A stretch of DNA of 64,000 nucleotides from Varroa destructor (Eukaryota; Arthropoda; Arachnida; Mesostigmata; Varroidae). The notes under the pieces are model-generated. The model did no database searches, was not told where the DNA came from, and saw only the letters and a program-made list of their open reading frames with translations. Below are positions 1 through 12,701 of this stretch, piece by piece. The stretch covers positions 53,592,801-53,656,800 of the forward strand of contig NW_019211455.1 of the NCBI RefSeq assembly GCF_002443255.2, read 5' to 3'. A program made the position numbers and the translations under genes. Position 1 is the stretch's first letter. Each line of letters begins with the position of its first letter.

Positions 1-1358
1 GACAGTTATTTTTACACCCACTAACATCTAGTTTAATATAACGTACATAGTGTGTGTGTTCCGGTATGGCCGTTAGGAATAATTTCGTCAGACAGTTGGC
101 TTCCAGCAGAAGATACGCCGCGTGCCTAAGGGTTCGAACCTAGATTATAACGTGTCCCTAAGGTTAACAGACAAATCAACACACATAATCTAACAGCGAA
201 TAGACTGCGAATGTGGTAATGAAGAATGAGCCACGTGCGAAGGCTTGCACGGGCTGTTCCGTAAAGTTTGACATTCTGAAAAACACATTCGAATGCCGTA
301 ATGGAGATACGTCAAATAGGCCCATATATGAGAAAGGAAGCACGATCCTTATTTTTCCTTAAGTTGGACAAAGTAAGCAAAAAATAGATGATTTCTCACT
401 GTTCAATCATCAGCTTTAATATTTAGAGATTACGGTTTGCTACAAGTGTGACAGTCCTAAAGTTAAAATTTCTGTAGTATTTTCTCGAAATTATTTGATG
501 GCGTAGTTTCACTGAGTGGAAAATGAAACTTCTGGAACCGAAGTTAGCGGCGGAGTAACAACGAAAATACAATAGTGTGTACGATGTTGTACTCATGCGT
601 CACTTGTTCTTCCCACAAGGAACTAACCACTCTTTAATATTGCTGTAGCCGTATCTATGTTCATTGCCGCGACGAAGTGAAATTAAGCACGCAACTTATC
701 ATCCGCGTACCTTCAAGGTTCTTGGATTGCCATTCACCATCTTTCTGGCCGGATTTTACCGGCGGTGCACGATATACGGACGGACGCTGGCCAGTACGCT
801 AGTTTGAAGAGTCGCCAAGCAGCAACCTGCAATCGCGCCGGAACATCGACAATGCACGACTTAACGACGGTTAGCCGTCTTCCATGGCTCCCATTTCGAA
901 GTTGGTCTTTTTTGTTTGGGGCGATGCTTCGCGTTTTAGCGGCGGATCAGCAACAATGTTGCAGAACAACTTAGAATACAACGAATGAAATAAGCTATCA
1001 GGAAAAGCAAAACAAAAGTTACAGTAGAAAAAGTAACAATTTTTGCAGGTGGCACTAGCACCAACAGCATGACCTCTACCTCCGCCAGATCCGCCCGCTA
1101 GTGTAGAATCAAACTCTAATCAGTTCCTCGGTTAGCAGCTTTCGAAGTGTCCTTCCTCAGCTGACGCCGATCATTGAGTTGTGTCGTTACCAACAGTAAC
1201 GTTCGGTGCCTCGTGCGATTCTATTTTCTTGTAGGGTCATCCGCTGTTGTTGCTATCCGTCTGTTGCCTTAATTGAAGTTCAACATCGTCGGCAGTGACG
1301 TTATTTCCATAAAACCCAACTGCCACTAGTAGTTTTCTTTACTGACATTTACGTCATT

Positions 1359-1373
1359 CCCCCCCCCCCCCCC
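1359..1373. repeat. Poly-C run (15)
   Basis: Uninterrupted C run, prone to length error in sequencing. Confidence 0.95.
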
Positions 1374-2091
1374 TACTGCGTTCCCGTTGATACGTTCGAT
1401 CACGGGCTAATATTGACGCTGTCTAGGTCTGGATTACGCTGGAGTCGAGACGCCGGCCTAAAAGGCTACTGACCGCAATCCCGGTAATGTGTTCTGGGTG
1501 CGCGGACTGACGGATCTACTGTTCAGCGATGCCTCTATGATGCTGATAGTGACTCGTGATCAGGGTGCAGTAACGGACGCCGCAGCGTTTGTAGTATCCG
1601 GCCGAAGACACACAGTAACGAGCGGACGTTATGTGAACTCTGTGCGTGGTTTTGTATCGGTTTTAGCTAATCGTTGCCGGCGTTTCTACTTGCGATGCTG
1701 CAGATACTGATTGTCAGCAGACGTTTCGTTGTCGTGTTGTGCCTTGACAGATCTGAAGCTTTCAACTTGGCACTTGCTTCTAGCTCAAATATCCGAATGC
1801 GAAAACGTACTAGTATTTCTACTTATGCAACTGGTCCAGTTGTATCTCGACTTACTTCTTCTATTTATTCTCTCGCAGTGATTGCGTATCTTCATTCGAC
1901 AAACACTACATTACAATAGCACAAGTACGACTGCTTCTAGAACTACTCCTATTCCATCAAACAGGGCTATAGCAATAACAAAAAGTTGGTGGCCTGTTTG
2001 TTTTTCCATAGTTTTTCACCATTGTGGTTCTAGGCCGTTTGCAAGCACTGTCTTGCTGTGGCAGTCAAACCCCATGGTATGGTGTGATATT

Positions 2092-2123
2092 GTTGTCGTT
2101 GTCGTCGTCGTCGTCGTCGTCGT
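2092..2123. repeat. (GTC)n microsatellite
   Basis: Pure GTC repeats at 2101-2123, preceded by GTT/GTC variants. Confidence 0.9.
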
Positions 2124-3474
2124 GGGTAGCTTTTCGCATTGTATTTTCTTCTGCTTTTGTAAAAGTCATTGACTGTCTCGTGGTTCCCGGCGGTACGCCT
2201 TGACGGCTTTTATTATTATCACTGTTGTTGTTATCTGAAGTACTGCGTAACTGGAACTAGAAGCCTCGGACTGGCCGCTGCCACCACAAGCCTTGCAAAA
2301 GTCCAAAAAAACTCGAGATAGAAACAGTTAGCATAGTTGACAGCCGATGGCTATTGATTGATGGTATTGTGAATACGTCTGGGTGCCTATTTGTGTGTGT
2401 TGCGATGCCGTCAATGCACGCACATCTGCTGCTGGTCTACTGGTGTTATGTTTTTTTGGTTCCCATTTCACTGGTCGAAAATACTTTGCGCCAGTCGAAC
2501 AAAACGAGACGCACCATTTGTAGCTGCTCTGAGAACCGCAACTGGCCATGCATTTGGATAAGGACCAGTGGTCTGGGTTAGTCAAGTTTTCTGACCAGAT
2601 GGTGCTACTTAGCATAGACCAATCGGTCTGCCGGAGCAGAGAACAACGGCATAAAAAAGTATACGTCCTACAATCATAAGGAACAACGTTGAGTTTTGTG
2701 TAATGTCTTGTTTTTCAAGTTTAACTAAACCTCTAAGCTTCTTATAACTTCTAAAGAGAATTCGTTAGTTTTAAAGAAGCTAGACATCTCGTTTCACTGC
2801 ACAAGAAAGTTAGGCGTTAGTAAATGTTGGCAGGCGTGCCTAACCTGCCGTTGCGAGATCACCGGAAGCCAATGTATTTAGTCTGAAGCTTCTCTTCCCA
2901 AAAATTCCGAATTCTATCTGATGTGATATTTTTGCATCGAGAAACCCTTTACCATAAAGGCTAGCCTCGTCAACTAGTCCCATCGCATAGGCATTATGCG
3001 AGCTCGAATGAAGTCTCGCAATGAATGAGTGAAGAATCATCCACGGTAGTAGATAATCGTATCTCCGTCTTAGGTATTGAGAGACTTCTGCTCATCATAC
3101 ACAGCTGTGCCCTATGAAATCTCGTTAAATAAGCGATATGTCTTCCAGCGCTGGGAACCTTTTCATGGCAATTCCCAACAGCCCGAGCGAGCAGTAAAAC
3201 AGTGAACTCATATCGATGATTTGTGAAATGATTCATTTGCAGCCCATTGCACAGTCAATGAGTCGTTCACGCATTATACCTTTGATTATCCTGGCCTGTT
3301 CCCTATACCACAATGGCAGCGACAGTGATTTGTGTGGATCTAGTAATATAGCCTTGATTTGAATTGTGGAGACGCTTTACCTGTTCCCGCTTAGCGGAGG
3401 CCCTAGCGGATTCCGGCAAGCGAGATTTACGATTGACTTTCAAAATACCTACATTACATTGGATGAGCTTGCTA

Positions 3475-3477
<3 letters not shown>

Positions 3478-3510
<33 letters not shown>
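3478..3510. repeat. Poly-T run (33)
   Basis: 33 uninterrupted T. It could be the tail of a minus-strand retroposon, but no body or target-site duplication is visible next to it. Confidence 0.95.
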
Positions 3511-3511
<1 letters not shown>

Positions 3512-4253
3512 GTTAATTATGTGATACGTAAGAAACGGTAGTTCAGTCCTTTCAATTCGTACGTTCCCGCTGAGGAGTATACCCCAACTATTGTCCTAAC
3601 CTCCCCAAAGAACATCAAAACAAATAATACGTCCGTCCACACCAGTTGATGTCCTTTGTCCTTCTTGCTCACGCACCACTTACCAAAAAGCGTATTGCCG
3701 TAAAAATAACCCCAACTGGCTTCAAAATGCCTTCACTCTTCCTGCTAGGAGCGACGGATCAAGTAGCTGTTATGACTGTTACTGCCGGATTAAATAAGTT
3801 GATCAGGCACCAGGATGCCACAACGGTGCAAGCGGTGACGCGCTTGCGTGGAGGGAACATTTGTACTGGATTGCTTTCCTGTGACTGACAGTGCTAGATG
3901 ATTTGTATATGTTCACCGCCAGCCGTTCACCGTTGAGCTGCTAAACCCCTCTTCCCGCCCCCGGAGGCCATTTCCATTCCTAACGTCATCCCTTCATTTA
4001 TTTAATCTTCCGTAACACGTCCGTAACGACGTCGTCATTAACAAATACAACAAACGCTCGTGCAACGAGCTGCTGCGACATTTCAGCAATTGTAACAGCT
4101 GTTTTTAGTTGTTAACTCCCGCTTTCCTAGAGCTACTCGCGCAACCGGTACCGACATCAAAACCCATCACTACAATCAACAGCATCATAAATAGCAGCGA
4201 TGGTTTCACCACTCGCAGAATGACTAGGGCCGGGGGGCAGCGGCGCGGGGGCT

Positions 4254-4274
4254 GACCGACCGACCGACCGACCG
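4254..4274. repeat. (GACC)n microsatellite
   Basis: Five GACC units, followed by diverging CCGT/CCAT units. Confidence 0.85.
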
Positions 4275-7200
4275 GCCGTCCGTCCATCCATCCCGCGATC
4301 ACCAGCTGCTAGCCAGCCAGCGACAATCGTACGATTATTGTAAGAATGTAAGGACACCGTTTGACTTACCCTGGTAACAACCGGTAATACTAACGAAATT
4401 GACAGCGGGCTCTGGTCTATATGTTGTAACCAGTTTGATCGTAAGAAACCAATCGACCGATAAAGCAACCAATCAACTAAAACTACTAACCAATACATGA
4501 ATCAAGCGACTAAGAAATTGAAAAGTTATTTTCGAGACGCTGTTGATTTACGCTGTGTTGATTGCCCCGTCTGGTTAACCCCGATGGGCTGGTTATTACT
4601 ATCGGCTGATTATTTTAGCAGTTGCGAACTTCGGCTTCGAACGGCAACAGCAGCGAGAGAAAAGGACACAAGAACACTCGTAGTGATACGAATATAATAA
4701 AACTAGAACCCGTTGAAATAATAATGTTTGTGTTATAACAGGATAAGGGCAGAAACAGTGTTGCTACAATTATGCTTTCGTTCGTATTGTTCCTACGGCA
4801 GCAGACACCGAAATCACGTTGACAGTGATCGGCATGGGGCAACGTGAACGAATATACGAGACTAAACCGTCTCGATGGCTGATGTTTGCGGTGTGTACTG
4901 ACTCTTTATAGAAATAATGGTAGACGGAACGCGTGCTTCTTGAGCCAGTGTACGGTGTTAATACGCACACATGTGACGCTATTCGATGCTCCAGATTACT
5001 GTGGTGGGGTGCGATGGGGATCGGTGTTGTTGTTCTCGTTGCGGATGACTTGTTGTATTACGATACAGGTGATTGCCGCTCATTATTGTCGAGAATATGC
5101 TGATGCTAGCGGTATTGTGGATTTCTATTGGTTCTCATCGTCGTGGCTGTTACGGTCCGATTTCTCTGTGTGATTGATACACGGTCGCAGCAGCGGTACC
5201 AGCGGGCCCTTCATAATCTACATTGGAAAATTTGTAAACACTTCTTGTTATCCATTCTAGATATATCATGTTAGTGTAATGCGGTTTTTTTCTTAAGCGT
5301 CCTACGGCTTGCCGTGTTTTATTTCCATGTGTGCTGCCACTTGTGCGTCCTGGTCACGTAACTTATTGTATGAAACGCGCATCTTAGAGAGACTGTTTCG
5401 AGTCGTAGATTAGCCTACTTAGAAAGATTCAGACTTCTCAGGCATAGTCTATTAATCATCGAGAAGACTCCCGAGAAGAAGACCCTGTCAGCGTAAGTGG
5501 AGTCAAGACTCCCGAATGTTCCGTATCATGCGAAGCCTTTATAACTTCATAAATGGCTTTAAAAGGTTACGAGACAAGTAAATACGTATTGTCTAATCTA
5601 ATATACTTTGTTTAATCACTTCATCAGTCCACTTCCTTTGCGACCTTAATCGTAGGTTGTTGTTTTTCTAGATCGTAGTTGGAAGCATTCTAGCTTAGCG
5701 TTCAGCCTACAGCGCACGGAACGAAACTAGTCACTACCTTTGAGCATGTAAAAACTAACCGAGCAGGACACTTTGATCGATACAAGAATCGTACGAGTTT
5801 TTTAGGTCGCTGCTCTTAAAAATCGGCATCCAATCAAAAGAAAAGCCCCCTAGATCAGGCGTCTTACTTTGTGCATCGTACCATATAACGGGAAAGTAAC
5901 CTACAAGTGCATCATAAGATGAAACTAATATCTATCACAATTTTCGTGGCGGAGATTTTTTCGTTTTTGTTTTTTACGGTGCTCGATTCGATTCGAAAAA
6001 GCATCGATTCGATGAGCAAGGTACAATAGAGTCGACGGTAAACATCCCCCGTTCCCCCGCGAAGCGCCTGGGTCTTCTAGCCGCGCAGTGCTAGTAGTGA
6101 AAGCCCGTAAGAATGACATGGCGCCTAGTGCACTTGGCATATGGTAAGCCGTCGACACATACTAGAAGACAAACAAACAGAGAGTTAAGACGTAGCTACT
6201 TAGAGGGGGAACAAACGTCAAATAGATATCTAAATATATTGTAAATGTGTTATAATTGCGAGCTTCATGGCATTGTGCGCGCAACGAATCGAGCTTTGGC
6301 ACCGTAAGCTGTAATTTGTCGGGTGGCATGACAGCGCCAAAATGAGTTGCACCACAATGATTGCTAGGAAATCACTTTAAAATTGATTTCTTGCCTCTGC
6401 GGCGGAACAAATGTATCTCTGTTGATTCTGTGGCGCAATGCCTGCCTTTTAGAGGCATTCAGTGGACTATTGACATGTATGGTCGTCAGTCTTGCTTGAT
6501 GCATATTGTACATTTTCAGAAAATAGCAGTGGTCCCATATGATCCAAAGACGCGGCAAAAACGCGCGTCTGGAAATTTAAACGTTTTATTTTTACAAGCC
6601 CCCTTTGGCTAGCCATGAAAGCAGTTTCCCTCAGTTCAATAGACACTCTTGTGGCATTTTTGGCAGTGCTCGCTATTCGCTCGGAACTTCATTACAACGT
6701 AAAATTAAACTCAGCGGAACGACGGGAAGGAGTGTAAAAACGTTTTGCTTTCTACAGGTACAGTATTACTTAGCTCTTTGAATCACTTCTTCAGGAAACA
6801 AACATTAAGAGTGGGGCTGCTACGGAACCCCTTAGTCCGTGACATAAGCTTTCGTTTAAGGAAATGTTAGTGCTTAAAGTAAAATTAGTCGCCCTCGAAT
6901 CTGTATTAATTGTAATAAATCTATGTGCACATCTATATGGTTCTCAACCAATTATTGACAACGTATTTATGCCAGACAGCTGATTTTTAGAAACGTATGG
7001 ATCTATGGACTTTGGAAACGCATGCCTTATCATCTCCTCTCCTCTATACGTTAGAGTATATACTAACGAGTTGTACAAGAATGAATGGGAGTTCGAAACT
7101 GTCTACGAGCCAGTATAACGGCCCTACAAGTTTGTCTAGTATAAGATCGCGTAAAAATCTTTTTCTTTTTTTTTTCCGTTTAATTTCTGAGCGAAAACTT

Positions 7201-8672
7201 GTTAAGTATGTATGTGTTAGATCCGACATGGCTCTATCGTGCGTTGCGGTATTCATTTTGTACTGTCAGTGTTCAATCGATGAAAAAAGTACCTTTTAAC
7301 TGGTAAATCTGTGTGGTTTTACGCCCTCTTCTATGCAGGGTTTACCAGCATTGGCGAAGCAGGACCCGCATAGCAGCAGTTCAGCTGCGGTTGTGACCGC
7401 GCGTATTATCCATACAGACGCAAGGTCGCGGATTAAATGAGATACGATATACTGTACAAATAGAACGCTGTATAATACTGACTTTTGCTTCTTCGAGTTA
7501 TTTCTTTTTTGTCTAGACCGCGTCGCAATAGAAGGCCCTCCTGCTATCATATAATGCTCTACAGAAGGGTGCCTCTTAACACCGAATGACACTCTAACAC
7601 AGTTTTCCACACGCAAGCTAGATGTAGTACATCATAGGCGTAGGGCACTTAGGAACCTTATTATAGATAGACGACACGACAAAGCTAACAATGAAAAAAG
7701 TAGAAGCTTCTGCCGGCACCACAATACGATATCTGTGTGAAATTCAACTTCCTAAGCAGGCTGTTCATTTGGCTATAGCAAACTATTGGCGTGGTTTCTG
7801 ATCACTTTCACTACTGATCATTGTTATCGCTTCTCTGACAGTTCACAGTTTCGTACTAGTGCAATTATGCGGATCCGCTTTGTTGCTTTTATGGCCGGCG
7901 ACGGCTCTCTGCGACTACGCTGTCCAGCGCGCATATGTCGCCAATGAAACTAGGCGCGGGTAGCATATGGCACGGCGAAGTGCCGCTGAAAGTAAACCGA
8001 AGCGGTGATACCATCGAGAAAAAATCCATTCTTTAACGACCTAACAACAACAGTTAACACAGTGAGCTCAACCCAGTTCAGTCTAGTTTGGCCAGTTGTA
8101 TGTTGGCCTGACCGTAGCGTCATACTACGTAACGCTGCGGCTGGTTAACCGAACCTCAAATCAAAGTCATGTAAATCCTAACTCATGTCGATGGAATATA
8201 GCAGGTACCCCGTAGTCCAAAACTGTTGTTCTTCATGATGTCGACGGCCGTCAGGGAGACGTTTTTTGGGGAAAGGGAGGGGTGTCGACATTTACCAACA
8301 ATCTGTGCGTGTCCACGTGCGACTTGCTCCGCGTCTTGCGTTAGCTAGAAGAAGCACAGAAGGGGCAAAACGACAAGCAGGTTTGTTGGCCGACGAATGT
8401 TATCCGCGTGTCCGCGAGTGTGGTAACCAAAAATACACATAGATGAACGCACATTATGTATGTATGTATGCATGTATATATTTATATATCAGCCGGCTAA
8501 ACCAATGACCGAATGGTGGCGGTGCTAGCGAACCCGCCTGTCAAAATTTATCGGCTTCGTCGCCCGCCGAGAAAAGTAACGGGAACGCGGCCGTGACTAT
8601 CGTTGTCCATCCGCGCACTATCAACCCCACGTGTAGATCATCGTATTCGAACGAGTCAAGCGCCCCAATGCC

Positions 8673-8760
8673 ATCGTCGTCGTCGTCGTTACAAAGCCAA
8701 CGCAGAATGTGCTTTTACAATCTATAATAATAACAACAACAACAATGATGATAATAATAG
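8673..8760. repeat. Mixed trinucleotide tracts (GTC, AAT, AAC, GAT)
   Basis: (CGT)n at 8673-8690, then AAT/AAC/GAT units at about 8722-8760. Confidence 0.8.
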
Positions 8761-9990
8761 TTATAATGATGTAATAAAATCTCGATAACAATCGTGTGCC
8801 GGCTGCGCCACGAAATAGATTTATGAATAATAAATGCTACTTCGTAGACTCCGTCATTGAATTGTACTGCTTGTTGTACCAGTACATGAACTTTTAACGG
8901 CATTTTATTAATGGCAGGGAATCTTTGTTACGGCTAGCCAAGGAAAAGCAATTGTAATTGCTTGTTCATCCATCCAACTGTGTCAACGTCGACAAAAGCG
9001 ACAACAGGCAGCAACAACAACAGCAAAAGCGCCGCAATTGTCATAGTTTCGTGCTGGTTCATGGGCGTTTCGTCATCCTGAAAGGTAGTATTAGATAATT
9101 AGATGTGCTTTCTCCCCTGATCCACCTGCAGCCTTACGTCCGACCACTCACCGATCTGGCAAATATTTCCTTGATGGCTGAATGAAATAAGAGGTTCTGA
9201 TGACCGATTTTTCTCGACAACAGCTTTAAGAAAGGACAGCAAACAATTGCGTGATGGCGGCTGCTAGTAGCCAAGCCAACTAGTTGGCCGGGCGGCCGGC
9301 CCGCTGACCAGCTTACGGTCTACGACGTTGTCGTAATTCGCGTTGGAACTTCCTCTCGCCCGTTACTCAACGGATGAATGTGATGACGGAAGGTGAACGG
9401 AGCAAAGATGGACAAGCATTGCTGACGCAGATGACTTTAGCCTCAAAGCTGCTCTTCTGCGTGGAGGGGCAGAAAGAGCATATCGCTATGTCTTGTGGCA
9501 AACGATTTTCAGCGGTCTTCAATAGCGCGCTCATCCCTGTTAAGGCTTTACTACTCTTCGAATAGGTCGCAGTCAGCTGAAGGTTGTGACGACGGCCAAC
9601 ACAGATATTATAATACGAGCGCATGTAGCGTTCGATTCATATCTTTTCGAGACGAATTCTTTTCGCGACCATAACCAATGATGCCACCGTGGCAGAAAAC
9701 GAAAGAGAGAGATTCTATGCACTTTGGTAAACCGGTAAAGCATTGCCATTGTGTGGATCTAATGTCACTAGTAAGCTAAGCCAATAGCAGTGAACAACTT
9801 GATTCTCTGTGTGTGAAGATCATCAGAGATTTTTTACAAGTTGTCCCTGTGTATATGATGACAGAACATGGTTTCTATACAGCATGTATGCTAATTTCTG
9901 TCCATCATCAACTATTAGATGTTAGAAGATCAAAAGGCTTTATTCCAGTATGATATGGTTTGCAGATTCTGAGTCCAAACAATGTTTTTT

Positions 9991-10006
9991 GTTTGTTTGT
10001 TTGTTT
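9991..10006. repeat. (GTTT)4 microsatellite
   Basis: Four perfect GTTT units after a T run. Confidence 0.85.
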
Positions 10007-10260
10007 AGTATACGTTATGGTTAATCGGAGAACTGGCCTAAATCTAAGCTGATGCATATGCGATACGTTAGCCTGTGACCGCCACAAGCGATATTGCCAA
10101 ACAGAACTGCCAGTTGGGGCAGTAAAACAATTTTAAATACTTTCCTATTTGTTTTATCTGGAAAGAGTGAATTACTACGATGCTATCCGTAACGTAAAGC
10201 TACGAAACGAAACCCTTCAATAGGTTATGTTATTGAGATACACTTGTAAGCAGCAACCGC

Positions 10261-10290
10261 ATATATATATATATATACATATATATATAT
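10261..10290. repeat. (AT)n microsatellite
   Basis: AT repeats with a single C interruption. Confidence 0.9.
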
Positions 10291-11378
10291 CCAGAAGTAT
10301 TGAACAGTTAATGTATACCTAGAGGAAGCGGGAAATGGAGTGTATTTTCATATACAGTTCTACCTTTTTTCGAAAACAAACAAGATATACTCGGAAATCA
10401 ATTCTGATCAATTTCTAAATACGTACACGAGAAGTGCGAAGTTCGCCGAAGGCCTATTATATGCATATCATGTAAAGCAAGTGGCGACAATGTTGCCTGC
10501 AGTTCCTGCGCTCGTTTGCCTGATGTATATATATTGTCTCGCTAGAAAAATAGGCCAGCTTTACTTTCGCAGCAAAAGATGTTTCTAAAGCACAAACGAT
10601 TTTCCCTCTCTGATCTCGATTTGTCATTCAAGGCGGAACGTTCACTAACACATAATAAAGTCATAATTCCTCATTTATTTCTAAACAGTTAATAATAACT
10701 AACAAACGAATTAGTTGCAAAAAGATCTCCAAATTAACTAGTGGGTAGAGATACTTAGTGGTGAATATTCATGCTCCTGCTTAAGCCAACCAGTGTACGC
10801 GCCATCTCGCTGATAAAACAATGTCCTGCCAAAAAATGAGCGCTCATTCCGGTCCCGATGGATTGTCACCAACTCTTGCGAATCACTTTTGCCCAAACTA
10901 CCTGGGTCAGATCGTCCATCCGATCAGAACCCCTTCGTTATCGGCACTTTCAACTGCAGCAGTTAATATTACTACAATTACTTGAACATTGCCACATTTT
11001 TCTTTCTTGTGTTTAATCGTTATTGAAGCCGCTGCTGTAGCTGCTGCTTTTCGGCGACGGGAATAATAGCGTTACCGAAGTCCGCGTAAAGCAAAGGTTT
11101 TCAATCAATTTGTTAGCGTCTCTGTCACTTTCCCACTGCCAACTAGCAACGAGCAATCATTCGTCCAACTATATGAGCAATTATACGAGATACGATGACG
11201 GTAATGATGATACGTTAGGCAATCTTGAACGGCGGTCCTGTTTCGTAGCAGAAGATGCAGCAGACGTTGCACTGACAACAGCGACAGGGGTAACTGGCAA
11301 CTTCCGCTGCCGCCAGCGTACCTTTCAGCCTCCATCACCTGCTCCCCCCATTCTCCCGGCTAATGATTGTCGGGGCAA

Positions 11379-11379
<1 letters not shown>

Positions 11380-11410
<31 letters not shown>
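11380..11410. repeat. (TA)n microsatellite
   Basis: About 15 perfect TA units. Confidence 0.95.
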
Positions 11411-11413
<3 letters not shown>

Positions 11414-12662
11414 GCTTCTTCGCAATGCTCGACATGAGCATCATCACCTAGCTGATCGTACTATTTGCTGCGGGGTTTTCAGTTTTGGATTTCATGGCTG
11501 TCCTACCGTAGCCCGAGTCGCATTAGTAGTTATGCTTGCACAGAGACACAGTCTAACAAAATGGTAAGCGGTGCAATTAAACATGGCCCTAGCTCATTTT
11601 ACGAATCGACCTCGTATATATGTGCTGATATCTAGATAATTAACGTCTGTTCTCAGAGAATCTCATGCCTTGCAATTTACTGTTGATTTGTTGGTTAGTT
11701 CTACTATTTAGTTACGCAGTCAAAGCGAAATAAGCATTAATGAACATTTCACTGTTCAAGTCAAACCTACTAACAATAATAATGCGTTCGGTGAGCGTTT
11801 TGCGTCATGATCCCTACTTTTCCCTATTTTTTTAACTGGATAGGTTTGAGTTCAAGCTTGAATCGTTTTATGAGTGTAACAATGGTTTGTTTTTAACCTA
11901 CTCAAGACGATTTTGACCTTTTAGCGGAGATCCAGCAAAAAATCTATATTTGCTTGTTTATATAATAAAAAGCGTATCTTGGAAACTAACTCGATACTTG
12001 CCTATTCCTGAGAGCGGAACTAATGCACAAGTGAAAGAAGAAAAAAATATGGCAATCCTTTTAATTTATTCCAAAAATAATAATATATAGCAATAACTGC
12101 AATCTAACCTCTGTCGTGGTATTCTATCTACAGATATTAGCCCTCAGCCAGCTGTGTCAATATGCGGGCCGAGCGTCGATGCTATCGGGTTGACGCTATT
12201 GAAAAACGTCACGCCATGAGGAGGTATTGCCGATCGTAACTTCTGCGTATTGCCAAATATCATAGTACCATCATTGCGAGTGACCCGAATAGCTCATGGA
12301 GATATGTTACTGTCTATTATTCAGTGCGAAATAAAGCTTGTAAGCTCCTTTAAGTTAATTTTGTTTATTACTATTACTAGTTAGTCGTTGCAAATGAGAC
12401 ATTTACTACACAGAGTCCTTAAAGCTATGGACGGCACATGGGTTCAGCTTCCTTTTGAATCGGCCGGATGCCCTTAGTCTTAGAACGGTGTGGTTTGATG
12501 AAGAATACGATGAAAAAATTAGGCGGTTTCAAAGAATGTATTTCTTTGGTTTTTTGAAGAAGAGGTCTGCCGATGTCAACAATGCTTCCAGCAGAACCGT
12601 CATTTAACCAGAAGGACGCTGCCACGTGTCTATGCGTTGTTTTTAAGACTATACCTATATAG

Positions 12663-12701
12663 GGAGTGACCCTTCTTTGCATCTGCTAGAAGGGTCACTC
12701 C
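12663..12701. repeat. Perfect 14-bp inverted repeat with 11-base loop
   Basis: Arms GGAGTGACCCTTCT at 12663-12676 and its exact reverse complement at 12688-12701. Pairing does not continue outward. It is too short for an animal microRNA precursor; it could be a residue of an inverted-repeat element. Confidence 0.8.

Larger units (their letters stand above)
1..8450. other. No recognisable gene; intergenic or intronic DNA with simple repeats
   Basis: Only short chance frames, both strands alike, none resembling a known family. Content: poly-C at 1359-1373, a (GTC)n tract near 2092-2123, poly-T at 3478-3510 and (GACC)n at 4254-4274. A B-box-like GGTTCGAACC at 131-140 has no tRNA fold around it. 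Confidence 0.6.

Noticed and set aside
131..140. GGTTCGAACC, tRNA B-box-like
   Set aside because: No T-arm stem, acceptor stem or A box in the right place.
3478..3510. Poly-T33 (and T25 at 27761-27785) as poly(A) tails of minus-strand retroposons
   Set aside because: No element body, polyadenylation hexamer or target-site duplication could be seen beside them.
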